Source of the DNA: Rhyacophila brunnea
Taxonomy: Eukaryota; Arthropoda; Insecta; Trichoptera; Rhyacophilidae
Assembly: GCA_022495005.1 (NCBI GenBank)
Contig: JAGYXB010001357.1
Coordinates: 124,001-188,000 of the forward strand
Reading direction: 5' to 3'
Length of the DNA stretch: 64,000 nt
This document shows positions 11,584 through 22,055 of this stretch, in pieces (the stretch's first letter is position 1; each line of letters starts with the position of its first letter). Under the pieces are notes generated by a model that was given only the letters and a program-made list of their open reading frames with translations, ran no database searches and had not been told where the DNA came from. The position numbers and the translations under genes are program-made.

Positions 11584-11855
11584 ATTTATACCAGTGTCTG
11601 CCAAACTGTGTGCCGCGAGAAGTCTCAGGTGTGCCGCGAAGGAAGAAGCCTCAAAACTGTTCAATTTAAATAATGCCTATTCATTTAAATTTTCTTAAAT
11701 TTTAAATAAATTCAACATCTACATATTTAAATATATATTTTTCACGTTCGTATACAGTGGTCGACACGATACACGATCCCTAATGTAATGAATGTAATTA
11801 AATTGAAGCCTGCAAGGAGTGAACGAAAATATCATTACAATTATTACAGAAAAAT

Positions 11856-12084
11856 CAGGGCTCGAAATGGACAGGAGCGCACCGGAGCTCCGTTCCTGTT
11901 CGTGAAATTGGTAAAATTATCGCTCCGTGGAAAAAATAATTTGACCATTTGAACCAGATATGCCAAAAATAGAAAATCTAACACACTTATTTTTATGAAA
12001 TACCCATAAAATTTGATAACTATGGAAATATCTTCAGAAAACTTCGAGCGCTCCGGTTCGTAAACTTTTCCATTTCGAGCGCTG
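11856..12084. mobile_element. Nested hAT MITE (hAT-F) with exact TSD
   Basis: Starts CAGGGCTCGAAATGG and ends with the inverted CCATTTCGAGCGCTG. Both ends are flanked by AGAAAAAT (11,848-11,855 and 12,085-12,092). The element is 229 bp and non-coding. It inserted into hAT-E, so it is younger. Confidence 0.9.
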
Positions 12085-12094
12085 AGAAAAATTT

Positions 12095-12291
12095 AAATCT
12101 TTCCCTGACAAGTAAGACCTTATTAAGACGTTTGGATCGACGTATCTTTGCGAATTTGATTTTTTAGCTCTCATGGAAATGAAATCAAATGAGTGGTTAC
12201 AGATGGTCGATGAGGAGTTGCGTGTTTTATCTAATTTAGAGTATCGTTTTGACAGAGTTCTTTCTAACAATCAATTGCATCCTTTTCACTA
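12095..12291 (+). pseudogene. hAT transposase C-terminal (dimerisation domain) remnant
   Basis: The plus strand reads STYLCEFDFLALMEMKSNEW followed by LQMVDEELRVLSNLEYRFDR and ends at a stop near 12,291. The order TYLCE-x-F-x-AL..MK..LQMVDEELRV is the conserved C-terminal block of hAT transposases (the dimerisation region). An in-frame stop at about 12,118 and loss of the catalytic core, partly replaced by hAT-F, show it is dead. Confidence 0.8.
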
Positions 12292-12495
12292 GTAAAATTA
12301 TTACCCCTATCTACATATATGTATGTTGATAAAATATTTTTAAAAATTGTTGCCTACACTAAGATTTCCTTTACTTATTCATATTAATAAGGTACATTTC
12401 CTTTTTTAATGCATTTTTATTTGGTGTGCCACGGAACAAATCCCATTCACCAGTGGGCCGTGAAGTAAAAAAGTTTGGCAGACACTGTTTTCGAC

Positions 12496-13671
12496 AATAA
12501 ATTGTTACAATATAGATTTACACAGTGAATGCAGTCGAGACGTCTTTCTCTAAGGTTGACTTAACTGAATTGTAAAGCAATTTTGATTGAAGTATATTAT
12601 AAAACAAACATTGATCTTACGTATGGCATTCTCAGATGACAATATCCATTTGAAGAAACAATGAACGATAAATCAAATCTTTATCAAACGCATTTACAGA
12701 CATTCATTGTACTGCTTACTAACACTTGATAAGAATAATATAAAGATAAGCTCAAATTGCGGTGCTATAACAATTATAATTCTGTCTTATTTTTAGTTTC
12801 TTAAATACAATCACTGCTAACCTTTTAATTAACACATTTAAATAACACGTTAATTATATCTAATGGCCAACGACTCCAAACGCGCCAGTCGCGGTATTAG
12901 CACTAAATGAGTATCCTGTTTCACTAATTATACTACTGCTACTCTACTGTTTCACTATACTACTATCATTGAACTTCATGGCATGTTGTAGTTTAAAAAA
13001 ATGATAGACGTATCTTGGTTTGGACTAGGCATAAGAATCCATTAGTTATACACTTTACGCCATGACTGGTGAATTAATTTCTATGGAACTGTGGTCATCT
13101 GTCTGTACGCCTATGTAAAATCAACATTGTAACCGTTTGCTCAATTATAATATATTCCATTTTACGTATATATATACTTGTAATATAGTATAAAACAACG
13201 GCTGGCGAATGATCAAATTTACTTTGCATATTATCTCGCTCACTACTATCAGATATTATGCTAAATCCAGTTATCTTGTAATATTATGTTATTACAATGA
13301 TCATAATCAAGAAAGCAAGTTACATAACAATATAATACATGATATTAGTAGCTATAGGTACATTTTACTTCGTAGTTAATATAATTACTAAGTGTATCGC
13401 TGACTTCTACATTTAAGCGTGCAAACGTCATGACGCGATTAAAAAAAATAATTATATTATTATATAAGATTCGAAATATATTCTAAAATATGTAATGTAA
13501 GAATAGTGTCAATCTGAAGTTAAAGATCTTGGCATAATTTTTTACCAAACTATTTTTTTTAAATTTGGCTAGCGCCGAACGTCAAATATAATTAAGTTAT
13601 TAATGCCATTTATCGTAGTTGTGTACAAAGCCCATCGCCTTTCGATTGGCATATTTTGTAGTACGAGGGTG
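12496..13671. other. Unassigned intergenic sequence
   Basis: No genes or recognisable repeats. AT-rich throughout. Confidence 0.4.
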
Positions 13672-13673
13672 GG

Positions 13674-14965
13674 TCAATAAGTCCTTAGAAAAGCCGACAG
13701 GTGGCGCGACTAATACTGCAAGCGGTTTGTTTTCATGCAGCGGCACTACCGATTCAGTATGCTGCGAAGTTTCAATCAGATTGGTCGGGTTGTTGTGTGT
13801 TTCTCGTACATTTAAAAAAAAAATTTGCTTGTGGAAAATGGAAAAATGGAAAATGGAGAAAATTGAGTTTAGAGCTGTTATTAAACATTTTAATATAAAA
13901 GGGTTAACAGCAAAGGAAATAAAAAATGAGTTGGATTTAGTTCACGGCATATCTGCTCCTTCACTTGCAACTATTTATAACTGGTTAAATGAATTTCAAC
14001 GTGGTCGTACATCAACAAAGGATGAACCACGCTCAGGACGTCCTGTAGAGGTGACTACACCAGAAATGATCAATAAAATCCACGATATGGTGTTAAGTGA
14101 CCAAAGATTAAAGTTGAGTGAGATAATTGAGGTTACAGGGATCTCAAAAGGTAGCGTCATTTCTATTTTACATGACAAATTGGGCATGAAAAATATTTCT
14201 GCAAGAGGTGCCGCGTTTGCTCATAGTCGACAATAAACGCAGTAGGGTGGTGGCCTCTAAAGCCCTGTTGTCGCTCATGCAACGCAATCCGGATGAATTT
14301 TTTCGTCGCTTTGTGACTGTAGATGAAACATGGATACATCACTATACTCCCGAGACGAAAGAACAGTCAAAGCAGTGGATTGCGAAGGCAAACCATGTCC
14401 AAAGAAGGCGAAAACCGTAAAATCAGCTGGTAAGGTTATGGCTACTGTATTTTGGGATGCACGTGAAATTATTTTCGTTGACTATTTGGAAAAAGGAAAA
14501 ACAATAACAGGGAATTATTATGCATCTTTATTGGACCAGCTAAAAAACAAAATTGAAGAAAAACGGCCTCATTTAAACAGGAAAAAAATCCTCTTTCATC
14601 AGGACAATGCCCGTGTTCACACATGTTTACGATCAATGGCTAAAATTGAAGAATTGAAGTTTGAATTGGTCGACCACCCACCGTATTCGCCAGATTTAGC
14701 CCCCAGTGACTTTTTCCTTTTCCCAAACTTAAAAAAATGGCTAAGTGGACAACGTTTTTTTTCAAATGAAGAAGTCATCGATCGGACAAATGCTTATTTT
14801 GAGGACCTTCCGAAAACTTATTTTTCTGACGGTTTAAAAAAAATTGAGAAACGTCTTACCAAGTGTATTGAGCTCCAAGGAAATTATGTTGAGAAATAAA
14901 AAAAAAAATACAAAAATAAAACCTGTTTTAATGCTTTTTTCTAAAGAATTATTGACCCACCCTCG
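13674..14965 (+). mobile_element. mariner-family transposon, near complete
   Basis: 1,292 bp bounded by TA at both ends (13,672-13,673 and 14,966-14,967). The terminal inverted repeats are nearly identical: the left begins CGAGGGTGGGTCAATAAGTC and the right, inverted, CGAGGGTGGGTCAATAATTC. TA target and about 1.3-kb size are typical of mariner. It carries one transposase gene interrupted by two small frameshifts. Confidence 0.95.
13838..14899 (+). pseudogene. mariner transposase, two frameshifts
   Basis: The frame opens at ATG 13,838 (or 13,853) with an N-terminal helix-turn-helix region (FRAVIKHFNIKGLTAKEI; GRPVEVTTPEMINKI). It shifts frame near 14,204 just before VPRLLIVDNK and shifts back near 14,380 after KEQSKQW, ending at the stop 14,897-14,899. 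All mariner hallmarks can be seen: VTVDETWIHHYTPETKEQ with the first catalytic Asp, ILFHQDNARVH with the second, and YSPDLAPSDFFLF with the third. There are 34 residues between the last two acids (D,D34D). Total length of about 350 codons matches the family's roughly 345. The two indels disrupt an otherwise complete gene, so this copy is recently dead. The subfamily is not assigned. Confidence 0.93.
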
Positions 14966-14967
14966 TA

Positions 14968-15885
14968 CCTAAGATAAAACGTAGTTATTAGAAACAATTC
15001 GCATAACTTCATGGATAGATACAATAGATAGCTTAAAAACGAAAGCACTCATCCGGAAAGTAAAACATATGAGTTCAAATCTCACTATGTTTTGTGTGTG
15101 TTTTTTTTTTAATTTTACACTTCTGAGGTTTTTCAAAATTATGTATTTTCAACTAAGTATATATATACAAAAGCTGATCTTCCTTATAATACGGTATATG
15201 GGATCTTATTTTCACTTATCCTTTCAATGTGTATACCTATTTTAGAAATTTCTTCATTGTCATCAACATCAGACCACTTACCTCAAATTTACAAATTTCT
15301 TAGATCTTGGATGTTTTCCCTGTAATACAATATATTTACATACTTACTTAAATTTGGTTGTGTACATGCTTACTATAATAATACGCCAAAATTAAGGTAG
15401 GTTGTACTGAAGATTAAAATATGAATACAATTTTAGTAGTGCACTAAATAGCCAAGTTGAATAAATCGACTTTAAAGTTAAATTAAATTAAATTAAGTTA
15501 AATTCTAAATAACTGTTAAGATCAACATTATGTGCCTACACCAAAAATCATTCTTTCTTACTATTATATAAAAAAAATATTGATACTTCTTTATGTTAAT
15601 TACCTACTATTTTAGTGATTTAATTAGGTCAATCTAACACGTTAAAAGTATACTTGCACTGCTATGCACAGCTGCTATGAAAATAAAAATGATATTTTTT
15701 GTAACTACTCCAATATTGAGAATAAAATTTGTTTTTTTTTATGCTAGACAGTTACATATTATTTGAATCTTGTTTCACGGATAAATACTATATTATATTA
15801 TGGTGATGTGAAAACTGCTCTTAACTTTTTTTTAAATAATTATATCACACGTTTTGTACTCGTGTACATAGTACCTCAATTATTG
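14968..15885. other. Unassigned, apart from a short tRNA-like repeat
   Basis: Other than the SINE-C-like block at about 15,045-15,145, I see only AT-rich sequence. A short TAAATTAAATTAAGTTAAA repeat is at about 15,478-15,500. Confidence 0.4.
15045..15145 (+). mobile_element. SINE-C-like tRNA-derived fragment
   Basis: Contains AAAGCACTCATCCGGAAAGT and a B-box-like GAGTTCAAATCTC. The same pair is found on the minus strand at 21,070-21,150. A T-rich stretch and TCTGAGGTTTTTCAAAA follow; that last block also occurs at about 21,232. Assignment as a SINE is tentative. Confidence 0.45.
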
Positions 15886-16184
15886 ATCTAGAGCAGTGTT
15901 CTTCATCCGGTGGTCCGCGGACCGGTGCTGGTCCGCAAGAATGTATTACTTGTCCACGAAAGCTTTCACCATGCTGTCAACCGACTATATCGCTACACGA
16001 TTCGGGGAATTCGCACTAGATGAAATGCTGGGAGAATTTTTGAATGCTGCTGATATTAACCAGAAAGTCATATTCAACATCATAAGCCAACATTTTTTTT
16101 TTTTTTTTTGTGATTTTACCGAGGCTTTGACTGCGACTCGCTGTCATATCGCCTCTTCTCTTCTAGAAGGGGATCCTTCGATCA

Positions 16185-16496
16185 GGTCCTCACTCCTATT
16201 CTGTTAAATGGCTTTATAATTATTTTGTCTAGCTCTTCCGTCTTTCTTTCTTTCTTCTTTAGACGCCAGTGTTTTATGCACCAGAATCGCTCTCCTCCGT
16301 ATCCATCCCTTCTGTATTTTCGATACATCGTGTAATCATTGAATTTCAGATAGTCTAATTCAGACCTCAGCCAAGTCTCTGAGATTAATGCTATTGAAAT
16401 TTTTTGTCTTATTAAGTAGAGTTCTATATCATCCTTTTTTTGCTTCATACTTCTGGCATTCCATTGTAAAATCCTAATTTGTTTTTTACTATCCAT
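16185..16496 (-). pseudogene. ORF2 remnant: endonuclease start fused to ORF2 end
   Basis: The minus-strand frame begins MDSKKQIRILQWNARSMKQK and continues through LISETWLRSEL and FNDYTMYRKYRRDGYGG. This is the N-terminus of an apurinic-like endonuclease: LQWNARS, the ETW block with its catalytic Glu, and the RDGYGG turn. After about residue 75 it passes directly into KTEELDKIIIKPFNRIGVRT and stop, which matches the extreme ORF2 C-terminus at 3,041-3,297. The rest of the endonuclease, the whole reverse transcriptase and most of RNase H are absent. Confidence 0.85.
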
Positions 16497-16798
16497 TTTG
16501 CTCCAGAACCTCTCCTAGAATTTCTTTAAGTGTCCTTCTTTGAATTGTTTGCATACCCAGTCCACTGCTTTAATTATTAGTTGTTTAATGATCTGCTGCC
16601 AGTCTCCCCCTTTCAGCAAGACTTTCATAATTTCTCCCATCGCGTTAACCTCTGTCTTCCCTTTTGAATTTTTCTTATTTTTTGTAGGCTTTACGCTACT
16701 ACCTGTAGATATTATTGTTGAGCCTGAAGCTTCTACCACCACTTCTTCTTTCTTTTTGTTTTCCTTAGTTTTTTGAATTGTTTCGCTTTCATCTCTTC

Positions 16799-17691
16799 CT
16801 ACGATTTTTTTTGTTTTAATATGTCAGCATAGCTATTATTTAACATATTTTTTTTTGCTTCCTTGAAAGGTATGTTCATTTTTTTCATTGCTTCTTTGCA
16901 ATTCTTTTCCTCTTGCCACTTTGGGCGTTTTTGGCTGTTTGCCGCGTGGTTACCTTTGCAATTGATGCACGTAATTTCCTCATTTTTTTCGCAGGTTTTG
17001 TGGTTTTCACCACACTTAGGGCACGTTTCTACTGTACGTCCGCAATTGTTCGCGATATGCCATATCGCCAGCATTTGTAGCATTGCATAACCCTGAATAC
17101 ATACGATTCTACAGCAAAAGAGACTCCATATATGTAAATTGTTCTCGGCAATATTTTCTCCCCAAATTTAATACTGACTGACGAGGTCTTTGTCAGCTCT
17201 CCTGTATCACCTTTTCTTGTCAACCTCTTAAGGTTGATTACTTTTGCATCACTTTTGATTTCCATTTGCAGTTCTTGGAGGTCCATATCAATATCGACTT
17301 TTCTTATTACTCCATAAGAGCAGGAGTCATTCTCTTTGGTCACAAAACCGAGATCTTTGAGTTCTCCAGCTTGTTTCACTTTATCTGCTTCTTTTTCGTC
17401 TTCTACTTGGATGTACGTCTTTAAATTTTTATTGTAAATTTTCTGTACTTTTACTCCTGCCTTATGCAGCATCTGCGCTATTTTCAATTTTAATGGAATT
17501 TTACTTCCCGTCGCTATCATGACGATGTTTTGGTTTCCCTTTGGAGTGACCCCAGAGTCTCTTCTGGGTTTTTTTCCAGAGGTCACCGTCTGCCATTCTT
17601 CTTCTTTTTCTCCAACCACTTCCTCTTCATCATCGTTTCTTTTCTTCTTCGTTTTTTTGGTTTCATTCACTTCCATCGTGGTGTTTTCCAT
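16799..17691 (-). pseudogene. ORF1 (gag-like, CCHC zinc knuckles) of I-type element
   Basis: Starting at the ATG at 17,691 (MENTTMEVNETKKTKKK), the product has a charged Lys/Glu-rich N-terminal half, an RRM-like middle (KIPLKLKIAQMLHKAGVKVQ; YIQVEDEKEADKVK), and then cysteine knuckles: CYKCWRYG, CPKCGENHKTC and CINCKGNH. This order is standard for ORF1 RNA-binding proteins of the I and jockey clades. One frameshift near 17,060 separates the first knuckle from the other two. After the knuckles the reading continues to about 16,799 (FKEAKKNMLNNSYADILKQK). Confidence 0.85.
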
Positions 17692-18630
17692 TTTATTGCT
17701 TTTGCCGTTCACGCGGTCTTGGAATTCGCGCAACAGTGTGAACAAAAACAGTGTGGACAACCCCTCGCTTCACAGCGTTTGACGCACTCCCCGCACAAAG
17801 TGCACTATCCGTGCAACAATAAATATTTTTCACTTTTTCTCAAGCACTGGCACTGATTGTCAAAATCACATGGGACCACACATGTTGAGTTTATTGTCAA
17901 ATTCATTTACAAACAATATTATTTTTGTTGTATCCCGTATTTATAACCATTCGCGAGTAACCAGGCGAATAGCGTCCCGAATACGCAAGCGAAGTTGTAC
18001 AACCTCACTCCACCGCTGTTGGCTTCCGACTCTAAGCCAACATTTAAAAGCGTTAGCTGAAAACAGATTTAATAAATATTTCTCTGAAAATTAAGATCTG
18101 CGTAAAGATGGACCTCTAACCTCTGGATTAACAATCCCTTTTTAGAAGATATTATATCATGCGCACTTGATCCTCGTGAAAAAGAAAAGCTGATCGAGCT
18201 ATCTTCTGATGTCATTCTGGTGTCCAGACATAAAATGCAATCATTATCTTAATTTTGGATATCCTTTCATAAAGAATATCCATCTCTGAATTATAAAAAT
18301 CAGATTATTGGTGATTTTTTTGACTTCCTATATATTTAAAAAGAATTTTTCATATATGTCAGTAATAAAAACGAAACAGAGAAATAACTGTTAATGCAGC
18401 GCTTCGTCTCTCAGAAACAATGCTGCAACCAAATTCATATCAAATTTGCTTGCAAAGAAGCAACAGCAGATGTTGCACTAATCAAGAGTTGTAATTTGAA
18501 AACATAAGATTTAAGAAATAAAATACTATCTACATTGGTTTTGATTTCTGGCTGATATCGGTCCGCGAAATATTTCTCCTATGTTCGCCGGGTCGCGGGT
18601 GTTAAAAGGTTGAAGAACACTGATCTAGAG

Positions 18631-19487
18631 CACGTTTTATAAATACTACGTTTGCTTTTTTTATTTCATGTTTTTGTTTTTCCAAACAATATCTTGTAAT
18701 CTCCCTGGGATGTCTGTAGATCAACTTTGAGCTTGATACAAAATAAAAGAAAAAAAAAATATAATAATACTATTTAGGCACATGTTTTTATAGCTTATAA
18801 AATTATGTACACGACTATACGCTGTGCAGTTACAATTACTCTCGTTTTCTTATCACGTTTGTACAATCACTTTCATTTGTTTGTCTAAATCACTTCAAAA
18901 TATCAATGTGTAACTCTTTAATAGGAAGTTAAGTGTTTGGGTGACATTGATAGGCAGTTGAGTGCCCACTTTGGTGACTTTCCCGTATTGTTATCTGCGA
19001 GACAGATCAGAGAAAATAAGACTAAATACTCACTTACCTGCCGCTATCATCGACAGGTAACTTTCGTTTTCTTTTGTTCAACCGCCACGCGTGTACGCAC
19101 GTGCGAACGGAAGAGAAAAACGATTTAATTGAGGTGATGTATTGTACCGAAGATTGTGTGGAAGTCGTTAAATAAAATGTAAACACCTTGCTGTAATGTA
19201 TTACTTTTATATTCCGTTCTAATATTATGTAACGATAATAATTGGTACAACCTTTCGTATGATTTATAACCTATTGAAAGTAAATAAACATACTGACGTA
19301 ATATAAATACTATCATAATATTATTAACACTGTCGTATTAGTATTTTTTTAAAGCCTACCTTCTTAATTAAAAAAAAATAATTTCAGATTGACGTATTAA
19401 TTTATACAATCACTTGATAATTTTATATTCTATAAAAATAATTTAATTTGCCAATGACATCTATCGTATATGTAGGGATGTATTATA
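18631..19487. other. Unassigned intergenic sequence
   Basis: No supported genes. A less AT-rich patch at 18,930-19,130 has no recognisable content. Confidence 0.4.
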
Positions 19488-19858
19488 CCCTTCCAAGTAA
19501 TAAGGCAGTAACTCGCAAAATTCTTTAAATTAAGTTATAAATGCCATCCGTTAGATAATTTCGAAAGCTATATATTCTGTTCACTTTAAAATCAGTATTA
19601 TCACTAAAATACCGTTAAAATCCTTAGTGAAAAAATGGACATCTGCTAAAATGATACAAATGTCTTAGCTAAAAGGCAGTAATTGCATCTATTTATTGCA
19701 GTTAATGCTTGTTTATTATTACTTTATATTTTGACATCTTACAAATAATATAAAAATCACCGTTTATTCACAGTACTAAAATTTAAAAAAAAAAACACAT
19801 TATGTGATTTATCTCGAAAGTATGTGAGAGTCAGTTACTGCCTTCATCCTTGGAAGGG
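19488..19858. mobile_element. TIR MITE, unassigned superfamily
   Basis: The ends CCCTTCCAAGTAATAAGGCA and, inverted, CCCTTCCAAGGATGAAGGCA agree at 23 of 26 positions over the full TIR. The element is 371 bp and non-coding. TA precedes the left end but not the right, so the target duplication is unresolved. Confidence 0.75.
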
Positions 19859-21060
19859 CAATACAGATTACATAAAAATCTAATGAAAGATTTAAAAAAA
19901 AATTGCCACAGCGCGTCATCTATCTTTAACATATTTATCGAATTATTCGGCCAGGAATGGTGATGTTTTGTTGCATAAACTTTACGTCACGTGACCTAAG
20001 TCTGTCTGTCGCATTTTATCCAATATGGTAGGCACCGGTCGCCAAGCGTAAACCCTTCGCGCATAATATTATTGTCATGACTGCATTTTGTCCAAAATAA
20101 TTAATAATTTAAAAAAATATTTCTATGACATTAATTAATCACACATAAATAAATATAGATGTTTTTAAAAATAAAAATGATGTATAGGTACATGTTTTGG
20201 AGAATACGTAATTTAAACTCATTACTGAATTTTATGTCGTCAGTGAGCTATTAAAATTACATCGAATTAGTATGTCATTGTCATTAGTATCTACCTATTT
20301 AATAGTATTGATATCGTGTTATCTTCTTATTTCCTGTAAGTATACGTGACAAGTGTGCTCTTTTACTCAGATCTTCACAGCCTACCTAACCAAAGGTCAC
20401 CCATCGTCACTGCTGTCCACACGTGAAACCGAAATCACCTGACGATACAAGACGGGCACGATATGTGATCTTGTGTCGGTGTGCTACTCCCAAACTAATG
20501 TTTTATCGTTAGTTTTTCTCCTAAGACATATAGATACTCTTTTTAAATATATTGCTATCTTCGCTCCAGTGAATGATATATTATCATTACTATCATTCTC
20601 AATACATTCGCTCAACATGCGCTCGTCTCTAGAAATTTAACTATGTATTTTATACTTTATTTGACATGACTTTAAAAACTTATTCAAACAAGCATAGTTC
20701 GTATTCACAGAAATATATATTATTTTTTAAATATCATATTTTTTTATTTATTAGTTGGGTATACTAAAGGTTTAAATTCAAACACTAGTTCGATGTTAAT
20801 ATTTTATGTAGCTTACCCAGTTAAGAAACTATACTTAACGCTAAATGTTTTTTTTTCGAATGGTTGATAGTTATTCGCTCAGTCTTTTCACTGGAGTAAA
20901 CACGCATTGAAAAATAATTGCCCATCTCTGAAGCTTCATTTTGCACGGCTATAAGTAAACAAACATCGTCACTAGTCAAAACTTATTAAAAAAAATTATA
21001 TCCATCTTTCAAACAGACCATATTTTAGAAAATACATAATTAAATTATTACAAAAAAATA
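19859..21060. other. Unassigned intergenic sequence
   Basis: No supported genes or recognised repeats. 20,330-20,490 is less AT-rich, with no recognisable coding sequence. Confidence 0.4.
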
Positions 21061-21067
21061 TTGGAAA

Positions 21068-21150
21068 AAAATGAGCGAGTGGGACTCGCACTCACATCTT
21101 TTACTTTCCGGGTGAGTGCTTTTGCTTCTAACCTATCGATCCACCTATGA
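21068..21150 (-). mobile_element. SINE-C-like tRNA-derived fragment
   Basis: Minus strand: AAAGCACTCACCCGGAAAGT followed by a B-box-like GAGTGCGAGTCCCACTCGC. Matches 15,045-15,145 on the opposite strand. Confidence 0.45.
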
Positions 21151-22055
21151 TATATGCAAATTATTTCTTATATTTACCTTTTAACTTAATTTAATTCAAA
21201 AGAAATTGTAAAAATTTTCTAATATGTATGTTTCTGAGGTTTTTCAAAAAAATGTTTTTTCTACAAGTAATAGAAAAATAACCATTCTTAAGGCTTATGT
21301 ATATTGTATATACTTACAGTATTTAATAAAAACAAATAAAGACCATATTATTATTCTCTTTTGTGCATTAGACGATTGTTACACAAAAAGAGTTATATTA
21401 AAAATACTCAATATAGCTTATTATAATCTACTGGTACTGACCTGGGTATGTCTTAATGTATCAGTAAACAAAGATATTTAGAAAGAATTTAAGCATACCA
21501 TTACTGAGTAGGTATAGGTAAAACTGCACGTTGAAAAAAACAACATTTGAAATTCGCTAGATAGCGGTTTCTAACCAGTGACCTAAAGCTTCAAACGCAG
21601 ACGTTCTGCCTAGGGATTGCAATACCGGTATTTATTTATCGATACCGAAATACCGGTTTCAAAAATCCAAAATACCGGTATGTTCGGTATTAAGAAAGCA
21701 TACACGTTTATTTTTTTTAAAAATGAATTAAATGTTATTTTTTCATTACTACTACTAAATTATTGTATACTCGATTTAGTATATAAGATTAATGCTGCCA
21801 AAACGAAATTTTTACTGAAACCAACAAAAGTTAAATAATAATAAAACAAAATCCCTTAAATATACTTTTACAATATAGAATTGTCGCGATGAATTAAAAT
21901 ATTTCCAATTCTATAACTATTGATCCAACGTTGATGGTACATCCAACAAATGTTAAATTTGAGAGAGACTTTCCTGTACCCGGACTAAACTAATACTTAT
22001 ATAATTAACAGTTCTGAAATATTATGATCTATAACATTTAAAGATCCGTATCCGG

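Larger units (their letters stand above)
11592..12487 (+). mobile_element. hAT element (hAT-E), internally deleted
   Basis: Ends are CAGTGTCTGCCAAACT and the inverted AGTTTGGCAGACACTG block, with GTGCCGCG-type subterminal repeats at both ends. The flanking 8-mers (ATTTATAC and TTTTCGAC) agree at five of eight positions, consistent with a decayed TSD. The right half keeps a transposase C-terminus (12,095-12,291), and hAT-F is nested in the left half. Confidence 0.85.
16096..18032 (-). mobile_element. I-type non-LTR retrotransposon, internally deleted, 13-bp TSD
   Basis: Inserted in hAT-D on the minus strand. The poly-A tail is the T run ending at 16,109. The target duplication TAAGCCAACATTT is perfect (16,083-16,095 and 18,033-18,045). 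From the 5' end the element has a UTR (18,032-17,692), ORF1 with zinc knuckles, the start of an ORF2 endonuclease, then an abrupt jump to the last 20 or so codons of ORF2, the 3' UTR and tail. A 5'-truncated relative is at 3,041-3,297. Confidence 0.9.
15958..18520 (+). pseudogene. ZBED5/SCAND3-like hAT transposase remnant, split
   Basis: The plus-strand relic reads MLSTDYIATRFGEFALDEML up to the insertion point at 16,095. It resumes at 18,046 with LKALAENRFNKYFSE, DLRKDGP, then in another frame FLEDIISCALDPREKEKLIE and LSSDVILVSRHKM, then EYPSLNYK and a degenerate SVIKTK..R block. ENRFNKYFSE, LRKD..WI.NPF and DPREKE.LIELS are hallmarks of the C-terminal half of ZBED5-like (hAT) transposases as I know them. 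Several stops and frame changes are present, and the RNase-H-like catalytic core is missing. Confidence 0.75.
15894..18622 (+). mobile_element. hAT transposon relic (hAT-D) with exact 8-bp TSD
   Basis: Left end CAGTGTTCTTCATCC and inverted right end GGTTGAAGAACACTG, flanked on both sides by ATCTAGAG (15,886-15,893 and 18,623-18,630). About 790 bp of the element itself remain; the rest is a nested retrotransposon. The coding relic resembles ZBED5-like hAT transposases. Confidence 0.93.

Noticed and set aside
13701..13898. Alternative 65-codon frame and an N-terminal extension from 13,619 in the mariner
   Set aside because: The extension begins outside the transposon (13,619 is left of the TIR) and reads through the TIR, so the start at 13,838 or 13,853 is used.
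17519..17856. Plus-strand frames of 87 and 108 codons
   Set aside because: Antisense to the retrotransposon ORF1; Phe/Ser-rich low complexity mirrors the Lys/Glu-rich sense strand.
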